From NCBI RefSeq assembly GCF_001422365.1, contig NZ_LMMT01000023.1, forward strand, positions 186,001-250,000: a stretch of DNA of 64,000 nucleotides, in the 5' to 3' direction. The DNA comes from Pseudorhodoferax sp. Leaf265 (GTDB lineage: Bacteria > Pseudomonadota > Gammaproteobacteria > Burkholderiales > Burkholderiaceae_C). The notes under the pieces were generated by a model. The model had not been told where the DNA came from. It did no database searches and was given only the letters and a program-made list of their open reading frames with translations. Made by a program: the position numbers and the translations under genes. This document shows, one piece after another, positions 1-9,344 of this stretch (position 1 is the first letter of the stretch; each line of letters opens with the position of its first letter).

Positions 1-801
1 CCGGTGCTGGCCATCGTGCTGTTCTTCGTCTGGCGCATGCTGCGGCCGATCAAGGCGCTGGCCGATGCTGCCGAGCGCGTGAGCCGCGGCGAGCGCATCG
101 CGCCGCTGCCGCTGGTCGGCCCGCGCGAGGCACGCGAGGTCTCGGCCGCGTTCAACCTCATGCAGGACAAGCTCACGCGCTTCATCGACCACCGCACGCA
201 GCTGCTGGCCGCCGTGAGCCACGACTTCCGCACGCCCATCACGGCGCTGCGGCTGCGCGCCGAACTCGTGGACGACGCCGAACAGCGCGCGGCCATGGTG
301 CGCACGCTCGACGAGATGCGCGTGATGGTGGAGCAGACGCTGGACTTCGCGCGGGACGACGCGGCCAGCGAGCCCACGCGCGCGGTCGACCTGCGCGAAC
401 TGCTGCAGCAGGTGGTGCAGGAGCAGCGCGCGCTGGGCCACGACGTGGCGTTGGAAGACGGGCCGGCCCTGCCCTACCGCGCCCGGCCCGTGAGCCTCAA
501 GCGCGCCGTGGCCAACCTCGTGGACAACGCGGTGCGCCACGGCCGGCAGGCGCGCCTGGGCCTGGCGGCCGCGGGTGGCGTGCGCATCACGGTGGACGAC
601 GCGGGGCCGGGCCTGGACCCTGGACTGCTGGAACAGGTGTTCGAGCCCTTCTTCCAGCTGGACCCGGCCCGCAACCACCAGGGCGGCGGTGTGGGCCTGG
701 GCCTGTCGATCGCGCGCTCCTGCGTGCGCGCCCACGGCGGCGAGGTGGCGCTGGCCAACCGGCCCGAGGGCGGGTTGCGCGCCACGGTCAGCTTGCCCTG
801 A
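1..801 (+). CDS. sensor histidine kinase, C-terminal part (5' truncated by window edge)
   Basis: Membrane sensor kinase that would autophosphorylate a His and pass the phosphate to a response regulator. The reading frame is already open at base 1, so the sensor region and true start lie outside the window. Counting from base 4, a short hydrophobic stretch (1-12) leads into a HAMP linker (about 13-65). The HisKA box SHDFRTP carries the phospho-acceptor His at about 73, followed by the N-box (NLVDNAVRHG), the G1 box (DDAGPGLDPG) and the GVGLGLSIA G2 box of the ATPase domain. The C-terminus is complete. The cognate regulator is probably upstream, outside the window. The ligand cannot be inferred from this part. 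Confidence 0.93.
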   Translation, partial: PVLAIVLFFVWRMLRPIKALADAAERVSRGERIAPLPLVGPREAREVSAAFNLMQDKLTRFIDHRTQLLAAVSHDFRTPITALRLRAELVDDAEQRAAMVRTLDEMRVMVEQTLDFARDDAASEPTRAVDLRELLQQVVQEQRALGHDVALEDGPALPYRARPVSLKRAVANLVDNAVRHGRQARLGLAAAGGVRITVDDAGPGLDPGLLEQVFEPFFQLDPARNHQGGGVGLGLSIARSCVRAHGGEVALANRPEGGLRATVSLP

Positions 802-812
802 TGTGAAGAGAA

Positions 813-834
813 GCCGTCAGGCGATCCTGACGGC
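813..834. terminator. hairpin between convergent genes, possible terminator
   Basis: A perfect 9-bp stem (GCCGTCAGG / CCTGACGGC) with a CGAT loop lies 11 bases after the kinase stop and overlaps the last codons of the converging methyltransferase gene. On the minus strand it is followed by a pyrimidine-rich TTCTCTTC; on the plus strand there is no T-run. It could terminate both genes. Confidence 0.5.
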
Positions 835-2103
835 CGTCCCCGCCTTTTCCAGAACGCGCAGGGCGACGCCCTTGTGCGCAAACCATTGCGTCAGCGCTTG
901 CGCCCGGCCGGGGTCCGGTGCCGCCTGGGCCGGATGCACCAGCTCCTGCATCAGCAGGAGCTGCAGGATCTGCAGCAGCGCCCCGGGCTGGCCCGCAAAG
1001 GCCGGCAGCTGCACCAATTCGGCGAATGAGGCAGGACCGGCCGCCAACCGCTGCAGCAGCGCGCTGACGAGCGCCTGCGGCACCTCGACCGGGCCGATGG
1101 GCGTGGTGAACGCCACCGGCCCGCTGGCCGGGGCACCGGGCATGGCCTGGAACACCGTGGCACCCAGCTGCGCGGTGTGCGCCTCCTGCCCCAGCGGCCG
1201 GGCGCCGCGCTGGAACAGGTCCATGCGCTGGTGGCTGTTGCGCGCCATGTCCTTGAGCGTTTCGGCCAGGGCCGGGATCTGCGTCTGCCGCACCACGGCC
1301 TGCAGTTGCCCGGGGATGGACAGCGCCACGTCCAGGTTGTTGAACACGTCCGCGTTGCCCAGGTAGTCCAGGCCCAGCGCGCCGACCTGCCGGTGCACGT
1401 CGACGCCATGCTGGGGCTGCCAGTGGTCGGTCAGGAACTCGTGGGCCAGGTGGTGCGGGTCCTTGTTTTGGAGCACCTGGAGGTGCCGCAGCACGCCGGG
1501 CCGGTCCGCGAACATGCCGCGCTCGGCCAGCTGGCGCAGCAGCTTCAGGCCCATCTGCAGCTGCCGGGCCGAGTCGCCCGGCACATGCGGCGCAAACAGG
1601 TTCAGCACATGCTGCAGCGCCTGCAAGTCGGTGGAGCCCGGGTGGCACATGTAGTGCAGGTAGAACAGGCCGCCAGGCGCCAGCTGCGCCTGCACGCAGG
1701 CCAGCAGGCCGGCGCGGTGCTGCGGCGCGATCCAGGACCACACGCCGTGCGTGGCCAGGAAGTCGAAGGGCGCGGGCCGGCTGGCGGCGAATTCGGTGAA
1801 GCCGGCGTGGACGAACGTGATGTTCGTGAGGCCCGCCGCCTGCGCTGCCTCGCGCGCGGTGCGCAGGTGCCGTTCGTTGGCATCCACGCCGACGAACGCG
1901 GCCTGCGGATGGCAGGCCGCCGCCACCAGCAGGTTGATGCCCACGCCGCAGCCCAGCTCGCCGTAGCGGAAGGGCCGCGCCACATCGGGCGCGCCGAACC
2001 CCAGCAGGCGCGCCACGCAGGCCAGCCACACCGGCTGCATCTCCTTGTAGAAGAAGGCCGGGTAGTCGACATCGGTGGTGTAGCCGTCGGCCCGCTGTGC
2101 CAT
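817..2103 (-). CDS. class I SAM-dependent methyltransferase with regulatory-type C-terminal domain
   Basis: 428-residue protein. A Rossmann SAM-binding core is visible: motif I ELGCGVG at 49-55 and the acidic ribose-binding loop GVDAN at about 72-76. After the core (about 45-200) comes a long helical segment (about 210-420). This order resembles proteins that carry a methyltransferase domain followed by a methyltransferase regulatory domain. The substrate is unknown. The ATG shares one base with the TGA of the upstream TonB receptor gene (TGATG), so the two are almost certainly co-transcribed and translationally coupled, which ties this enzyme to an iron- or metallophore-related role by context only. 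Confidence 0.8.
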   Translation of the reverse strand: MAQRADGYTTDVDYPAFFYKEMQPVWLACVARLLGFGAPDVARPFRYGELGCGVGINLLVAAACHPQAAFVGVDANERHLRTAREAAQAAGLTNITFVHAGFTEFAASRPAPFDFLATHGVWSWIAPQHRAGLLACVQAQLAPGGLFYLHYMCHPGSTDLQALQHVLNLFAPHVPGDSARQLQMGLKLLRQLAERGMFADRPGVLRHLQVLQNKDPHHLAHEFLTDHWQPQHGVDVHRQVGALGLDYLGNADVFNNLDVALSIPGQLQAVVRQTQIPALAETLKDMARNSHQRMDLFQRGARPLGQEAHTAQLGATVFQAMPGAPASGPVAFTTPIGPVEVPQALVSALLQRLAAGPASFAELVQLPAFAGQPGALLQILQLLLMQELVHPAQAAPDPGRAQALTQWFAHKGVALRVLEKAGTAVRIA

Positions 2104-4157
2104 CAGAAGCGCACGTTCAGGGCGACGCTGTAGCGCCGGCCATCCAGCACGTAGGCGAAGCCGTCCTCGGGCGTCACGGTCTTGTTGGTCAGGTTGTAGA
2201 CGCCGAAGCGCAGCTTCACGTCCTTGGTGACGTCATAGACCGCGCCCAGGTCCAGGAAGGTGTAGGCCGGGTAGCGCACGTCGTTGGTCGCCGAGCCGCT
2301 GGCGTTGGTGGTCCGGCCCGAGGTCTTGCCGCGGTAGTTCAGCTGCGTCCACAGGTTCCACTGGGCGGCAGCGCGCCAGTCCAGCGCCACGTTGAACATG
2401 TGCTCGGGGATGTCGTTGAGCGGCTTGCCGGCGTTGGTGCCCGAGGTCTGCTCCGACTCCGCATAGGTGTAGCTGTGGCGGTAGGTCAGCTCGCGGTTGA
2501 TCTTCCAGTCCAGCGTCCACTCCACGCCCTGCAGCTCGGCCGAGTCCACGTTGGTCATGGTGGTGTAGCCGAAGGGGTGCGCCGGGTAGGTCACGCCGCC
2601 CCATTCGCAGACCACGTTCTGCGCGCAGATGCGGCCGGTGCGCAGCAGCTTGTCCTTGAACTTGCTCTTGTAGACCGTGAGGCTGCCGGACAGGCCGGTC
2701 TGCTTGCTGCCGTAGTTCAGGCCGATCTCGAAGTTGCGCGTGGTCTCGGGCTTGAGGTCCGGGTTGCCGATGATCACGCCGCCCATGGAGGTGCTGCCGA
2801 AGTCCGTGGCGGCCGAGCGCAGTGCGGGCGTCTTGTAGCCCGTGGTCAGGCCGCCCTTGAGCGCCAGCTGCGGCGTCAGGTTGTAGACCGAGTAGACCTT
2901 GGGGCTGAACTTGCCGCCGTAGGTGTCGCTGTGGTCGTAGCGGCCCGACAGCAACAGCGCCAGGTCGTCGGTCAGCTGCCAGTTGTCTTCCAGGAACACG
3001 GCTTTCTGCTTGCGCTCCATGGTCACCACGTCGGTGGGCACCACGATGCCGGGCAGATTCAGGCCGTTGGTCGAACCGTCCTGCAGTTCCTCATGCTTGT
3101 AGTTGGCGCCGGCCGTGACCGTGTGCCTGCCCAGGAAGAAGGTGGCCTGGGTGTTGGCGCTCAAGGTGTCGAAGTCGATGCCGTTGCCGGTGGTGGCGTT
3201 GACACGCGTGGGGTTCTCCGAGGTGTCGTAGTTGAGGTAGGTTTCCCACAGCATGTCCTTGTAGCGGCCTTCGTGGGTCACGAACAGGTTGTCGCGCACG
3301 GCCTTGCTGTAGCTGGCGGCGTCGTCCACGGCAAGGCTCTTGCCCGGGTTGTGCCAGCGCTGCTGCGTGGTGCGGCCACCGCCCAGCGTGAAGGTGTTCT
3401 GCGCGTCCAGCCGCAGGCCCAGCTTGGCACCCAGGTTCTGGTTGCGGAACTTGGGATCGGCCGCGGTGTTGTCGTCGCCGCCGACGAAGTCCGCTTCCTT
3501 CTGGTGGCGGAATCCGCCGGTCAGTTGCAGCGAGAGCACATCCTTCTTGATCGGCATGTTCAGGGCCACGCTGCTCGTCCAGCCGGCATTGGTCACATCG
3601 TTGCCCGCGCCGGGGTGGATGTATTCGCTGGTGACGCTGCCGCTGAATTCGTTCACCACCTTCCTGGTGATGATGTTGACCACCCCGCCGATGGCGTCCG
3701 AGCCGTACAGCGAGGAAGACGGGCCGCGGATCACTTCGATGCGCTCGATGGAGTCCAGCGGCGGCAGGAAGGCGATGGGCGCGCCGGTCGAGGTGCCGTT
3801 CAGCCCGAAGGCCTGGTTGTCCTGCTGCGGCCGGCCGTCCACGAGGAACAGCGTGTAGTCCGAGCTCATGCCGCGGATCATCACGGACTGCTCCACGCCG
3901 CCGCCCTGGATGTGCACGCCGGGGATGTTCTTGAGCACGTCGGTGACGTCGGTGTAGGACTTCTTGGCGATCTCGGCCGCGGTGATCACGCTGATCGAGG
4001 CCGGCGCGTCCTTGACGCTTTGCTCGTAGCCGCCAGCCGTCACGGTGATGGCGTCGAGCTGGCCCACGCTCTCAGCGGTCTGGGCTGCGGCATGGTGGGC
4101 CAGCAGCATGCCGGCGGCAACGGCGGTCGCCGTGAGCGGAAAACGGAACGTGGACAT
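2103..4157 (-). CDS. TonB-dependent outer-membrane receptor (siderophore/iron type)
   Basis: 684-residue outer-membrane gated porin. The signal peptide ends near AHHAAA-QTAESV (about residue 25), followed by a TonB-box-like stretch (DAITVTA), a plug domain (about 35-160, with RGPSSSLYGSDAIGG) and a 22-strand-type barrel ending in the usual aromatic residue (ALNVRF). The plug and barrel resemble the FepA/CirA/BfeA group of catecholate or colicin-type receptors, so a siderophore ligand is likely but unproven. The start chosen is the ATG at 4157, directly before the signal peptide; a longer in-frame reading upstream has no signal sequence and would cross the promoter and Fur-like box. The gene overlaps the following methyltransferase gene by one base. 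Confidence 0.92.
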   Translation of the reverse strand: MSTFRFPLTATAVAAGMLLAHHAAAQTAESVGQLDAITVTAGGYEQSVKDAPASISVITAAEIAKKSYTDVTDVLKNIPGVHIQGGGVEQSVMIRGMSSDYTLFLVDGRPQQDNQAFGLNGTSTGAPIAFLPPLDSIERIEVIRGPSSSLYGSDAIGGVVNIITRKVVNEFSGSVTSEYIHPGAGNDVTNAGWTSSVALNMPIKKDVLSLQLTGGFRHQKEADFVGGDDNTAADPKFRNQNLGAKLGLRLDAQNTFTLGGGRTTQQRWHNPGKSLAVDDAASYSKAVRDNLFVTHEGRYKDMLWETYLNYDTSENPTRVNATTGNGIDFDTLSANTQATFFLGRHTVTAGANYKHEELQDGSTNGLNLPGIVVPTDVVTMERKQKAVFLEDNWQLTDDLALLLSGRYDHSDTYGGKFSPKVYSVYNLTPQLALKGGLTTGYKTPALRSAATDFGSTSMGGVIIGNPDLKPETTRNFEIGLNYGSKQTGLSGSLTVYKSKFKDKLLRTGRICAQNVVCEWGGVTYPAHPFGYTTMTNVDSAELQGVEWTLDWKINRELTYRHSYTYAESEQTSGTNAGKPLNDIPEHMFNVALDWRAAAQWNLWTQLNYRGKTSGRTTNASGSATNDVRYPAYTFLDLGAVYDVTKDVKLRFGVYNLTNKTVTPEDGFAYVLDGRRYSVALNVRF

Positions 4158-4304
4158 GGACTCTCCAGAAACAACAAACAGCGTCCGGCAGCCGGGCACG
4201 GCTGCGCCCAGGCAGACCGGCGGCCCGGCTGCACAATCGGCGAAGAAGGTGGATGTGCAGGCGCTCGGCGCGCTGCGCTGGCGGGGACTCCCACCGCATC
4301 CAAT

Positions 4305-4319
4305 TGAGAATGATATGCA
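4305..4319. promoter_or_regulatory. candidate Fur box upstream of the TonB receptor gene
   Basis: The 15-bp stretch TGAGAATGATATGCA matches the 7-1-7 Fur consensus TGATAAT-N-ATTATCA at 10 of 14 positions. It lies about 150 bp before the receptor ATG and about 75 bp before the divergent gluconokinase ATG, in an AT-richer patch. Iron-dependent repression of the receptor/methyltransferase pair is expected from this. Confidence 0.55.
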
Positions 4320-4392
4320 TCGGCATGCTGCAAAATTTGTCAACTTGTGACAGCACGACACGGCATATGACGCCGTGCCACAGGAGGCTGCG

Positions 4393-4893
4393 ATGGCCAT
4401 GAAGCTGGTGGTGATGGGGGTGTCGGGTTGCGGCAAGTCCTCGCTGGGCGCCGCGCTGGCGCAGGCGCTGGGCGGGCCATTGATCGAGGGCGACGACCAC
4501 CACCCGCCGGCCAACCTGGCCAAGATGGCGCAGGGCATCGCGCTGACCGACGAGGACCGCTGGCCCTGGCTGGAACAGCTCGGCCAGCGCGTGCGCGACG
4601 ACGACGCGGCCAGCGTGGTGCTGACCTGCTCGGCCTTGAAGCGCCGCTACCGCGACCTGCTGCGCAGCTACGTACCCGGCCTGCAGTTCGTCTTCGTCGA
4701 CATCAGCCAGGCCGAGGCCCAGGCCCGCGTGGGTGCGCGCCAGGGCCACTTCTTTCCGGCCCAGCTGGTGGCCAACCAGTTTGCGGCGCTGGAGTCGCCC
4801 GTCGGCGAGCCCGGCGTGGTCCGCGTCGATGCCCTGCTGCCGCTCGAGGCCCAGCGCGACGCCGTGCTGCGGCAACTGGCGCCCAACCCCTGA
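4393..4893 (+). CDS. gntK: gluconokinase
   Basis: 166-residue cytosolic kinase phosphorylating D-gluconate to 6-phosphogluconate. The P-loop GVSGCGKS is at 9-16, the substrate-loop signature EGDDHHPPANLAKM follows at about 31-44, and the ALKRRYRDLLR motif is present; all are typical of the short GntK family and the length is normal. The ATG at 4393 was chosen because an AGGAGG ribosome site sits 7 bases upstream; an earlier in-frame ATG at 4375 lies before that site. The gene is followed after 14 bases by a gluconate 5-dehydrogenase-like gene, so the pair probably handles gluconate and 5-ketogluconate together. Confidence 0.93.
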   Translation: MAMKLVVMGVSGCGKSSLGAALAQALGGPLIEGDDHHPPANLAKMAQGIALTDEDRWPWLEQLGQRVRDDDAASVVLTCSALKRRYRDLLRSYVPGLQFVFVDISQAEAQARVGARQGHFFPAQLVANQFAALESPVGEPGVVRVDALLPLEAQRDAVLRQLAPNP

Positions 4894-4907
4894 AGGAGAT
4901 GCACCCC

Positions 4908-5696
4908 ATGGCCCACGGCACCGCCCGCCCCGCGCTTGCGCAGTTCGACCTCACGGGCCGCCTGGCCCTCGTCACCGGCTCCAGCACCGGCATCGGCCTG
5001 GCGCTCGCGCGCGGCCTGGCCGGCGCCGGTGCGCGCGTGGTGCTCAATGCGCGCAACGCCGACAAGCTCGAGCGGGCGGCGCAGGCGCTGCGGCACGCGG
5101 GCCTGGAGGTGCTGACGGCCGCGTTCGACGTGACCGCGGGCGAGGCCGTGCGCGCCGCCGTCGACCGCATCGAGGCCGAGCACGGCGCCATCGACATCCT
5201 CGTCAACAACGCCGGCATGCAACGCCGCGGCCCGCTCGACCAGTTCGAGCAGGCGCACTGGCACGAGATCATGAAAACCAATGTGGACAGCGTGTTCCTG
5301 GTCGGCCAGGCCGTGGCGCGCCACATGATCCCGCGCGGGCGCGGCAAGATCGTCAACGTCTGCTCGGTGCAGAGCGAGCTGGGCCGCCCCGGCATCGCGC
5401 CCTACACCGCCAGCAAGGGCGCGGTGAAGATGCTGACCAAGGGCATGGCCATCGACTGGGGCCGCCACGGCATCCAGGTCAACGGCCTGGGCCCAGGCTA
5501 CTTCAAGACCGAACTGAACCAGGCGCTGGTCGACGATGCCGCGTTCTCCGACTGGCTGGTCGGCCGCACGCCTTCCAGGCGCTGGGGCGAACTCGAGGAC
5601 CTGACGGGCGCGGCGATTTTCCTGGCCAGCGATGCCTCACGCTTCGTCAACGGCCACATCCTGTACGTGGACGGCGGCGTGACAGCCCAGCTCTGA
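4908..5696 (+). CDS. SDR oxidoreductase, gluconate 5-dehydrogenase-like
   Basis: 262-residue short-chain dehydrogenase interconverting gluconate and 5-ketogluconate (inferred). The nucleotide-binding TGSSTGIG is at 23-30, NNAG at 100-103 and the catalytic pair Tyr166/Lys170 (YTASK). The N-terminal FDLTGRLALVTGSS and the PGYFKTELN loop are like IdnO/Gno enzymes. The ATG at 4908 is preferred over the in-frame ATG at 4899 because AAGGAGA (4893-4899) then has an 8-base spacing. Its position directly behind gluconokinase supports the substrate assignment; the family alone would only say SDR. Confidence 0.85.
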   Translation: MAHGTARPALAQFDLTGRLALVTGSSTGIGLALARGLAGAGARVVLNARNADKLERAAQALRHAGLEVLTAAFDVTAGEAVRAAVDRIEAEHGAIDILVNNAGMQRRGPLDQFEQAHWHEIMKTNVDSVFLVGQAVARHMIPRGRGKIVNVCSVQSELGRPGIAPYTASKGAVKMLTKGMAIDWGRHGIQVNGLGPGYFKTELNQALVDDAAFSDWLVGRTPSRRWGELEDLTGAAIFLASDASRFVNGHILYVDGGVTAQL

Positions 5697-5704
5697 GGGC
5701 CTGC

Positions 5705-7444
5705 TCACTGCGCCAGCGCGGCGCGCAAGGGTGTGGCCGAACTGTCCGGCGACTGCAGCGCCCCGGGCGCCACGCCGGCGCTGCGCACCGCGTCGTGCAG
5801 CGGCTGCGGCGCAGCGAACAGGTAGCCCTGGTAGCCATGGCAGCCGATGCGGCGCAGGAACGCGAACTGCCCCTCGGTCTCCACGCCCTCGGCCACCACG
5901 CGCAGCCGCAGGCTGCGGGCCAGCGAGACGATGGTGCGGGCGATGGCCGCGTCGTCCGGATCCGTGGTGATCTCGGCGACGAAGGACTTGTCGATCTTGA
6001 GCTGGTCCAGCGGCAGGCGCTTGAGGTAGCTCAGCGAGGAGTAGCCGGTGCCGAAATCGTCCAGCGCGAAGCGCACGCCGACCCGGCGCAGCGCCGCCAT
6101 GCGGGCGATGGTGGCGTCCAGGTCGGCGTGCAGCATGCTCTCGGTCAGCTCCAGCCGCAGCCGGTGCGGGTCGGCGCCGCTGCAGGCCAGCGCGCGCTGC
6201 ACGCTGGGCACGAAGCCGTCATCGCGGAACTGGCGTGCGCTCACGTTGACGGCCAGCGTCCAGCCGCGCGTGGCCGGGCCCTGCGCCCAGCGCGCCAGTT
6301 GGGCGCAGGCCTGGTCCAGCACCCACTGGCCGATCGGCAGGATCAGGCCGGACTGCTCGGCCAGCGGGATGAAGTCGGCCGGCGACACCAGGCCACGCAC
6401 CGGGTGCACCCAGCGCAACAGCGCCTCGAAGCCGCCGACCTGCCGATCGGCCTGCACGATGGGCTGGAAGTACAGGCGCAGTTCGCCGCGGGCCTGGGCC
6501 TGGCGCAGGTCGGCCAGCAGGCCGGCGCGGGCATTCACGTCGGCCTGCAGCGCCGGATCGAAGAAGCAGACCTGGTTGCCGCCTGCGCCCTTGGCCTTGT
6601 AGAGCGCCATGTCGGCCTGGCTGAGCACCTGGTCCACGCTCTCGTCGCGCCCTTGCAGCAACACCACGCCCGCGCTCAGCGCGGCGTGCACGCGGTCGCC
6701 GTCCAGGAAGTACGGCTGCTCCAGGATGCGGCGCAGCTTCTCGCCCAGGTCGGCCGCGCGCAGCGTGGCCGCGGACAGGTCGGCGCCCAGATCGCCGAGC
6801 AGCAGCACGAACTCGTCGCCACCGAGCCGCGCCACGGTGTCGCTGCGGCGCACGCAGGACTGCAGGCGCTGCGCCACCAGGCGCAGCAGGGCGTCGCCCT
6901 GGCCGTGGCCCAGCGTGTCGTTGACCTCCTTGAAGTTGTCCAGGTCGATCAGCACCAGCGCGCCGGGCAGGCCATGGCGGCGCGTCCGGCCCAGCAGCTG
7001 CTCCAGCCGGTCGTGCATGAGGCGCCGGTTGGGCAGGCCCGTGAGCGTGTCGAAAAAGGCCATGCGCTGGGCCTCCTCCTCGGCCCGCTTGCGCTGGGTG
7101 ATGTCGGTGCGGATGGCGATGTACTGCTCGGGCCGGCCGTCGGCGTCCAGGAAGGGCACGATGGTGGTGGACACCCAGTACAGCGCGCCGTCCCTGGCCC
7201 GGTTGCAGATCTCGCCATGCCAGACCTGGCCGCCGGCGATGCAGCGCCACATCTCGGCGAAGAAGCTCTCGGGATGCCTGCCTGAGTGGATGACGCGGTG
7301 CGTGCTGCCGACGAGCTCCTCCCGTGCGTAGCCCGAGATGGCGCAGAACTTGTCGTTGACGCGAAGGATCACGCCGCGCGCGTCCGTCACGGCCACGATG
7401 GCATGCGCGTCCAGCGCGGCATTGAGTTCGCTGACCTCGCGCAT
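5705..7444 (-). CDS. PAS-GGDEF-EAL cyclic-di-GMP protein (possible frameshift near the start)
   Basis: 579 residues if started at the ATG at 7444. Order: PAS sensor (about 5-115), diguanylate cyclase domain with an intact active site RLGGDEF, and EAL phosphodiesterase with intact FEALLRW and [14 protein letters not shown]. Both catalytic sites look functional, so it could make and break c-di-GMP. A second reading frame from an ATG at 7535 encodes a plausible helical lead-in ([18 protein letters not shown]..., 30 residues) that runs out of frame exactly where this frame begins at EVSELN. The real gene may therefore start near 7535 with a single-base frameshift near 7445. It lies directly behind a chemoreceptor gene. 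Confidence 0.88.
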   Translation of the reverse strand: MREVSELNAALDAHAIVAVTDARGVILRVNDKFCAISGYAREELVGSTHRVIHSGRHPESFFAEMWRCIAGGQVWHGEICNRARDGALYWVSTTIVPFLDADGRPEQYIAIRTDITQRKRAEEEAQRMAFFDTLTGLPNRRLMHDRLEQLLGRTRRHGLPGALVLIDLDNFKEVNDTLGHGQGDALLRLVAQRLQSCVRRSDTVARLGGDEFVLLLGDLGADLSAATLRAADLGEKLRRILEQPYFLDGDRVHAALSAGVVLLQGRDESVDQVLSQADMALYKAKGAGGNQVCFFDPALQADVNARAGLLADLRQAQARGELRLYFQPIVQADRQVGGFEALLRWVHPVRGLVSPADFIPLAEQSGLILPIGQWVLDQACAQLARWAQGPATRGWTLAVNVSARQFRDDGFVPSVQRALACSGADPHRLRLELTESMLHADLDATIARMAALRRVGVRFALDDFGTGYSSLSYLKRLPLDQLKIDKSFVAEITTDPDDAAIARTIVSLARSLRLRVVAEGVETEGQFAFLRRIGCHGYQGYLFAAPQPLHDAVRSAGVAPGALQSPDSSATPLRAALAQ

Positions 7445-7538
7445 GCAATTCGCGCAGCTGGCGCTGCATGCTGCGCGCAGCGGCGATCGACAGGATGCCT
7501 TGTTCCCCCTGGGCTTCGGGATGCATGTGCACCATCGG

Positions 7539-9110
7539 TCAGCGGGGAGCGTGGAGCGCGGGCACGGCCGCACCGGTGCGGAACACCGAGACTGTCTGGA
7601 CCAGCTCGCGCGCCTGGCTGCGCAGGCTGGCGGCAGCCGCCGCCATCTGCTCGACCAGGGCGGCGTTCTGCTGGGTGGCCTGGTCCATGTTTTGCACCGC
7701 CTCGCCGATCTGCACCACGCCATCGCTCTGCTCGCCGCTGGCGGCGCTGATCTGCGCCATCAGGTCGGTCACGCGGCGGATGCTGGCCACCACCTCCTGC
7801 ATGGTGCGGCCGGCCTCGTCGGCCAGCGCACTGCCCTGCGCGACCCGGTCCACGCTCTCGGTGATCAGGCCCTTGATCTCCTTGGCCGCCTGCGCGCTGC
7901 GCTGGGCCAGGCCGCGCACCTCGCCGGCCACCACCGCGAAGCCGCGGCCCTGCTCGCCCGCGCGCGCAGCCTCCACGGCGGCGTTGAGCGCCAGGATGTT
8001 GGTCTGGAACGCGATGCCGTCGATGACCGAGATGATCTCGGCCATCCGGCGCGCGCTTTCGTCGATGCCCTGCATGGTGCTGACCACCCGCCCCACGACT
8101 GCGCCGCCGCGCTCGGCGACGCCGGAGGCGCCGCGGGCCAGCGCATCGCCTTCGCGCGCGCTGTCGGCGTTCTGGCGCACGGTGGCGCTGAGCTGCTCCA
8201 TGCTCGCGGCCGTCTGCTGCAGCGCGCTGGCCTGGCTTTCGGTGCGGCTCGACAGATCCTGGTTGCCCTGCGCGATCTCGGCGCTGGCGTTGGACACCGC
8301 ATTCGAGCCCTGGCGCACGCGGTCGACGATCTGCACCAGGTTGCCCTGCATGGCGGCCAGCGACTGCAGCAACAGCGCCACCTCGTCGCGCCCACGCACG
8401 TCCAGCGCCCGCGTGAGGTCGCCGCCGGCGATGGCGCCGGAGACCTCCACCGCGTTGCGCAGCGACCGCGCGATGCCGCGCACCAGCGCCACGCCGAAGA
8501 CCAGCGCGAACAGCACGCCAGCCACCAGCAGGACCAGCGTGGCGGTGCGCACCGCCTCGTAGCGGCTGTGCGAGGCGTTGAACTCCTTGAGCCCTTCGTC
8601 GAACTGCACCTGCACCAACGCCACGATGGGCTTGCGCACCTCCTCGTACAGGGGCGCGAGCCTGTCGTCATTGATGCGGCGCGCCTCCTCGTAGCGGCTG
8701 GCCAGCAGGGCCTCTTCCATCGGCAGCAGGCCTTCGGCCAGGAAGCGTGCGCGCGCGGCCTCGAAGGCCTTGGCCATCTCGGCTTCCTCGGCGGTCATGG
8801 CCGAGGCCATGTAGCGCTTCCAGTGCCTGTCGATCTCGCGCGTGTTGGCCTCCATGCTCTGCAGCCGCGCGCGCGTGGCGTCGGTGCGCTGGTCGACCAG
8901 TGCGCTGGTGGCTTCCATGCGGTTGCGCAGCGTCAGCCGCTGGACCTCGGCCAGCTCGTGCAGCGGCTCCATGCGATCGTGGAAGACGGTTTCGAAGGCT
9001 GCGTTGGTGCGGCCCATGCCCAGCAGACCGATGGCGCCGATGCCCCCCATCAGCACCACGAGGATGCCGATCAGAAGAGCCAGGCGCGAGGAGATCTTGA
9101 GTTTGTTCAT
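7539..9110 (-). CDS. methyl-accepting chemotaxis protein
   Basis: 523-residue transmembrane chemoreceptor. TM1 spans about 8-30, a four-helix periplasmic sensor about 31-190, TM2 about 191-212, then HAMP and the long cytoplasmic signalling coiled coil. The hairpin tip carries the near-invariant [20 protein letters not shown] and [12 protein letters not shown] segments. The C-terminus has no CheR/CheB tether pentapeptide. The ATG at 9110 starts directly before the TM1 sequence; an earlier in-frame start at 9173 has no signal features. The downstream c-di-GMP gene is 94 bases or less away, so the two may be co-expressed. The ligand is unknown. Confidence 0.95.
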   Translation of the reverse strand: MNKLKISSRLALLIGILVVLMGGIGAIGLLGMGRTNAAFETVFHDRMEPLHELAEVQRLTLRNRMEATSALVDQRTDATRARLQSMEANTREIDRHWKRYMASAMTAEEAEMAKAFEAARARFLAEGLLPMEEALLASRYEEARRINDDRLAPLYEEVRKPIVALVQVQFDEGLKEFNASHSRYEAVRTATLVLLVAGVLFALVFGVALVRGIARSLRNAVEVSGAIAGGDLTRALDVRGRDEVALLLQSLAAMQGNLVQIVDRVRQGSNAVSNASAEIAQGNQDLSSRTESQASALQQTAASMEQLSATVRQNADSAREGDALARGASGVAERGGAVVGRVVSTMQGIDESARRMAEIISVIDGIAFQTNILALNAAVEAARAGEQGRGFAVVAGEVRGLAQRSAQAAKEIKGLITESVDRVAQGSALADEAGRTMQEVVASIRRVTDLMAQISAASGEQSDGVVQIGEAVQNMDQATQQNAALVEQMAAAAASLRSQARELVQTVSVFRTGAAVPALHAPR

Positions 9111-9274
9111 GTATGCCTTGTTGCTACCAACCGGAGAAGCCCGCGTGCCTGCATTCGTTGCCCATAAGGCCACAAAGCACGGTACACGGGGACAAGGAGC
9201 GACCTTGCATTCTTCTACGCATCACCGTCGCCGGGAACACCTCCGGATCATGCGTTGCAATCAACACAATGGTC

Positions 9275-9288
9275 TTGACCTTGGTCAA
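9275..9288. promoter_or_regulatory. FNR/CRP-type palindrome upstream of the 9345 gene
   Basis: TTGACCTTGGTCAA is a perfect 14-bp palindrome with half-site TTGAC and the N4 spacing of FNR/Anr-type sites (classical TTGAT-N4-ATCAA). It lies 56 bp before the ATG of the small unknown protein and 165 bp before the chemoreceptor ATG on the other strand. Oxygen or redox control is only an inference from the motif. Confidence 0.4.
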
Positions 9289-9344
9289 AGTTGATGCCGG
9301 TCATGTGCGCGCGGATGCAGCAGCCGGGGCCGGACAATGCCGCG

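Noticed and set aside
2097-4307. Long plus-strand open frame antisense to the TonB receptor
   Set aside because: It mirrors the minus-strand receptor gene, its protein is His/Val/Gly/Ala/Gln-rich without domains, and high GC makes such antisense frames common.
4158-4538. N-terminal extension of the TonB receptor frame
   Set aside because: It would cover the Fur box and the start of gluconokinase and destroy the signal peptide at MSTFRF.
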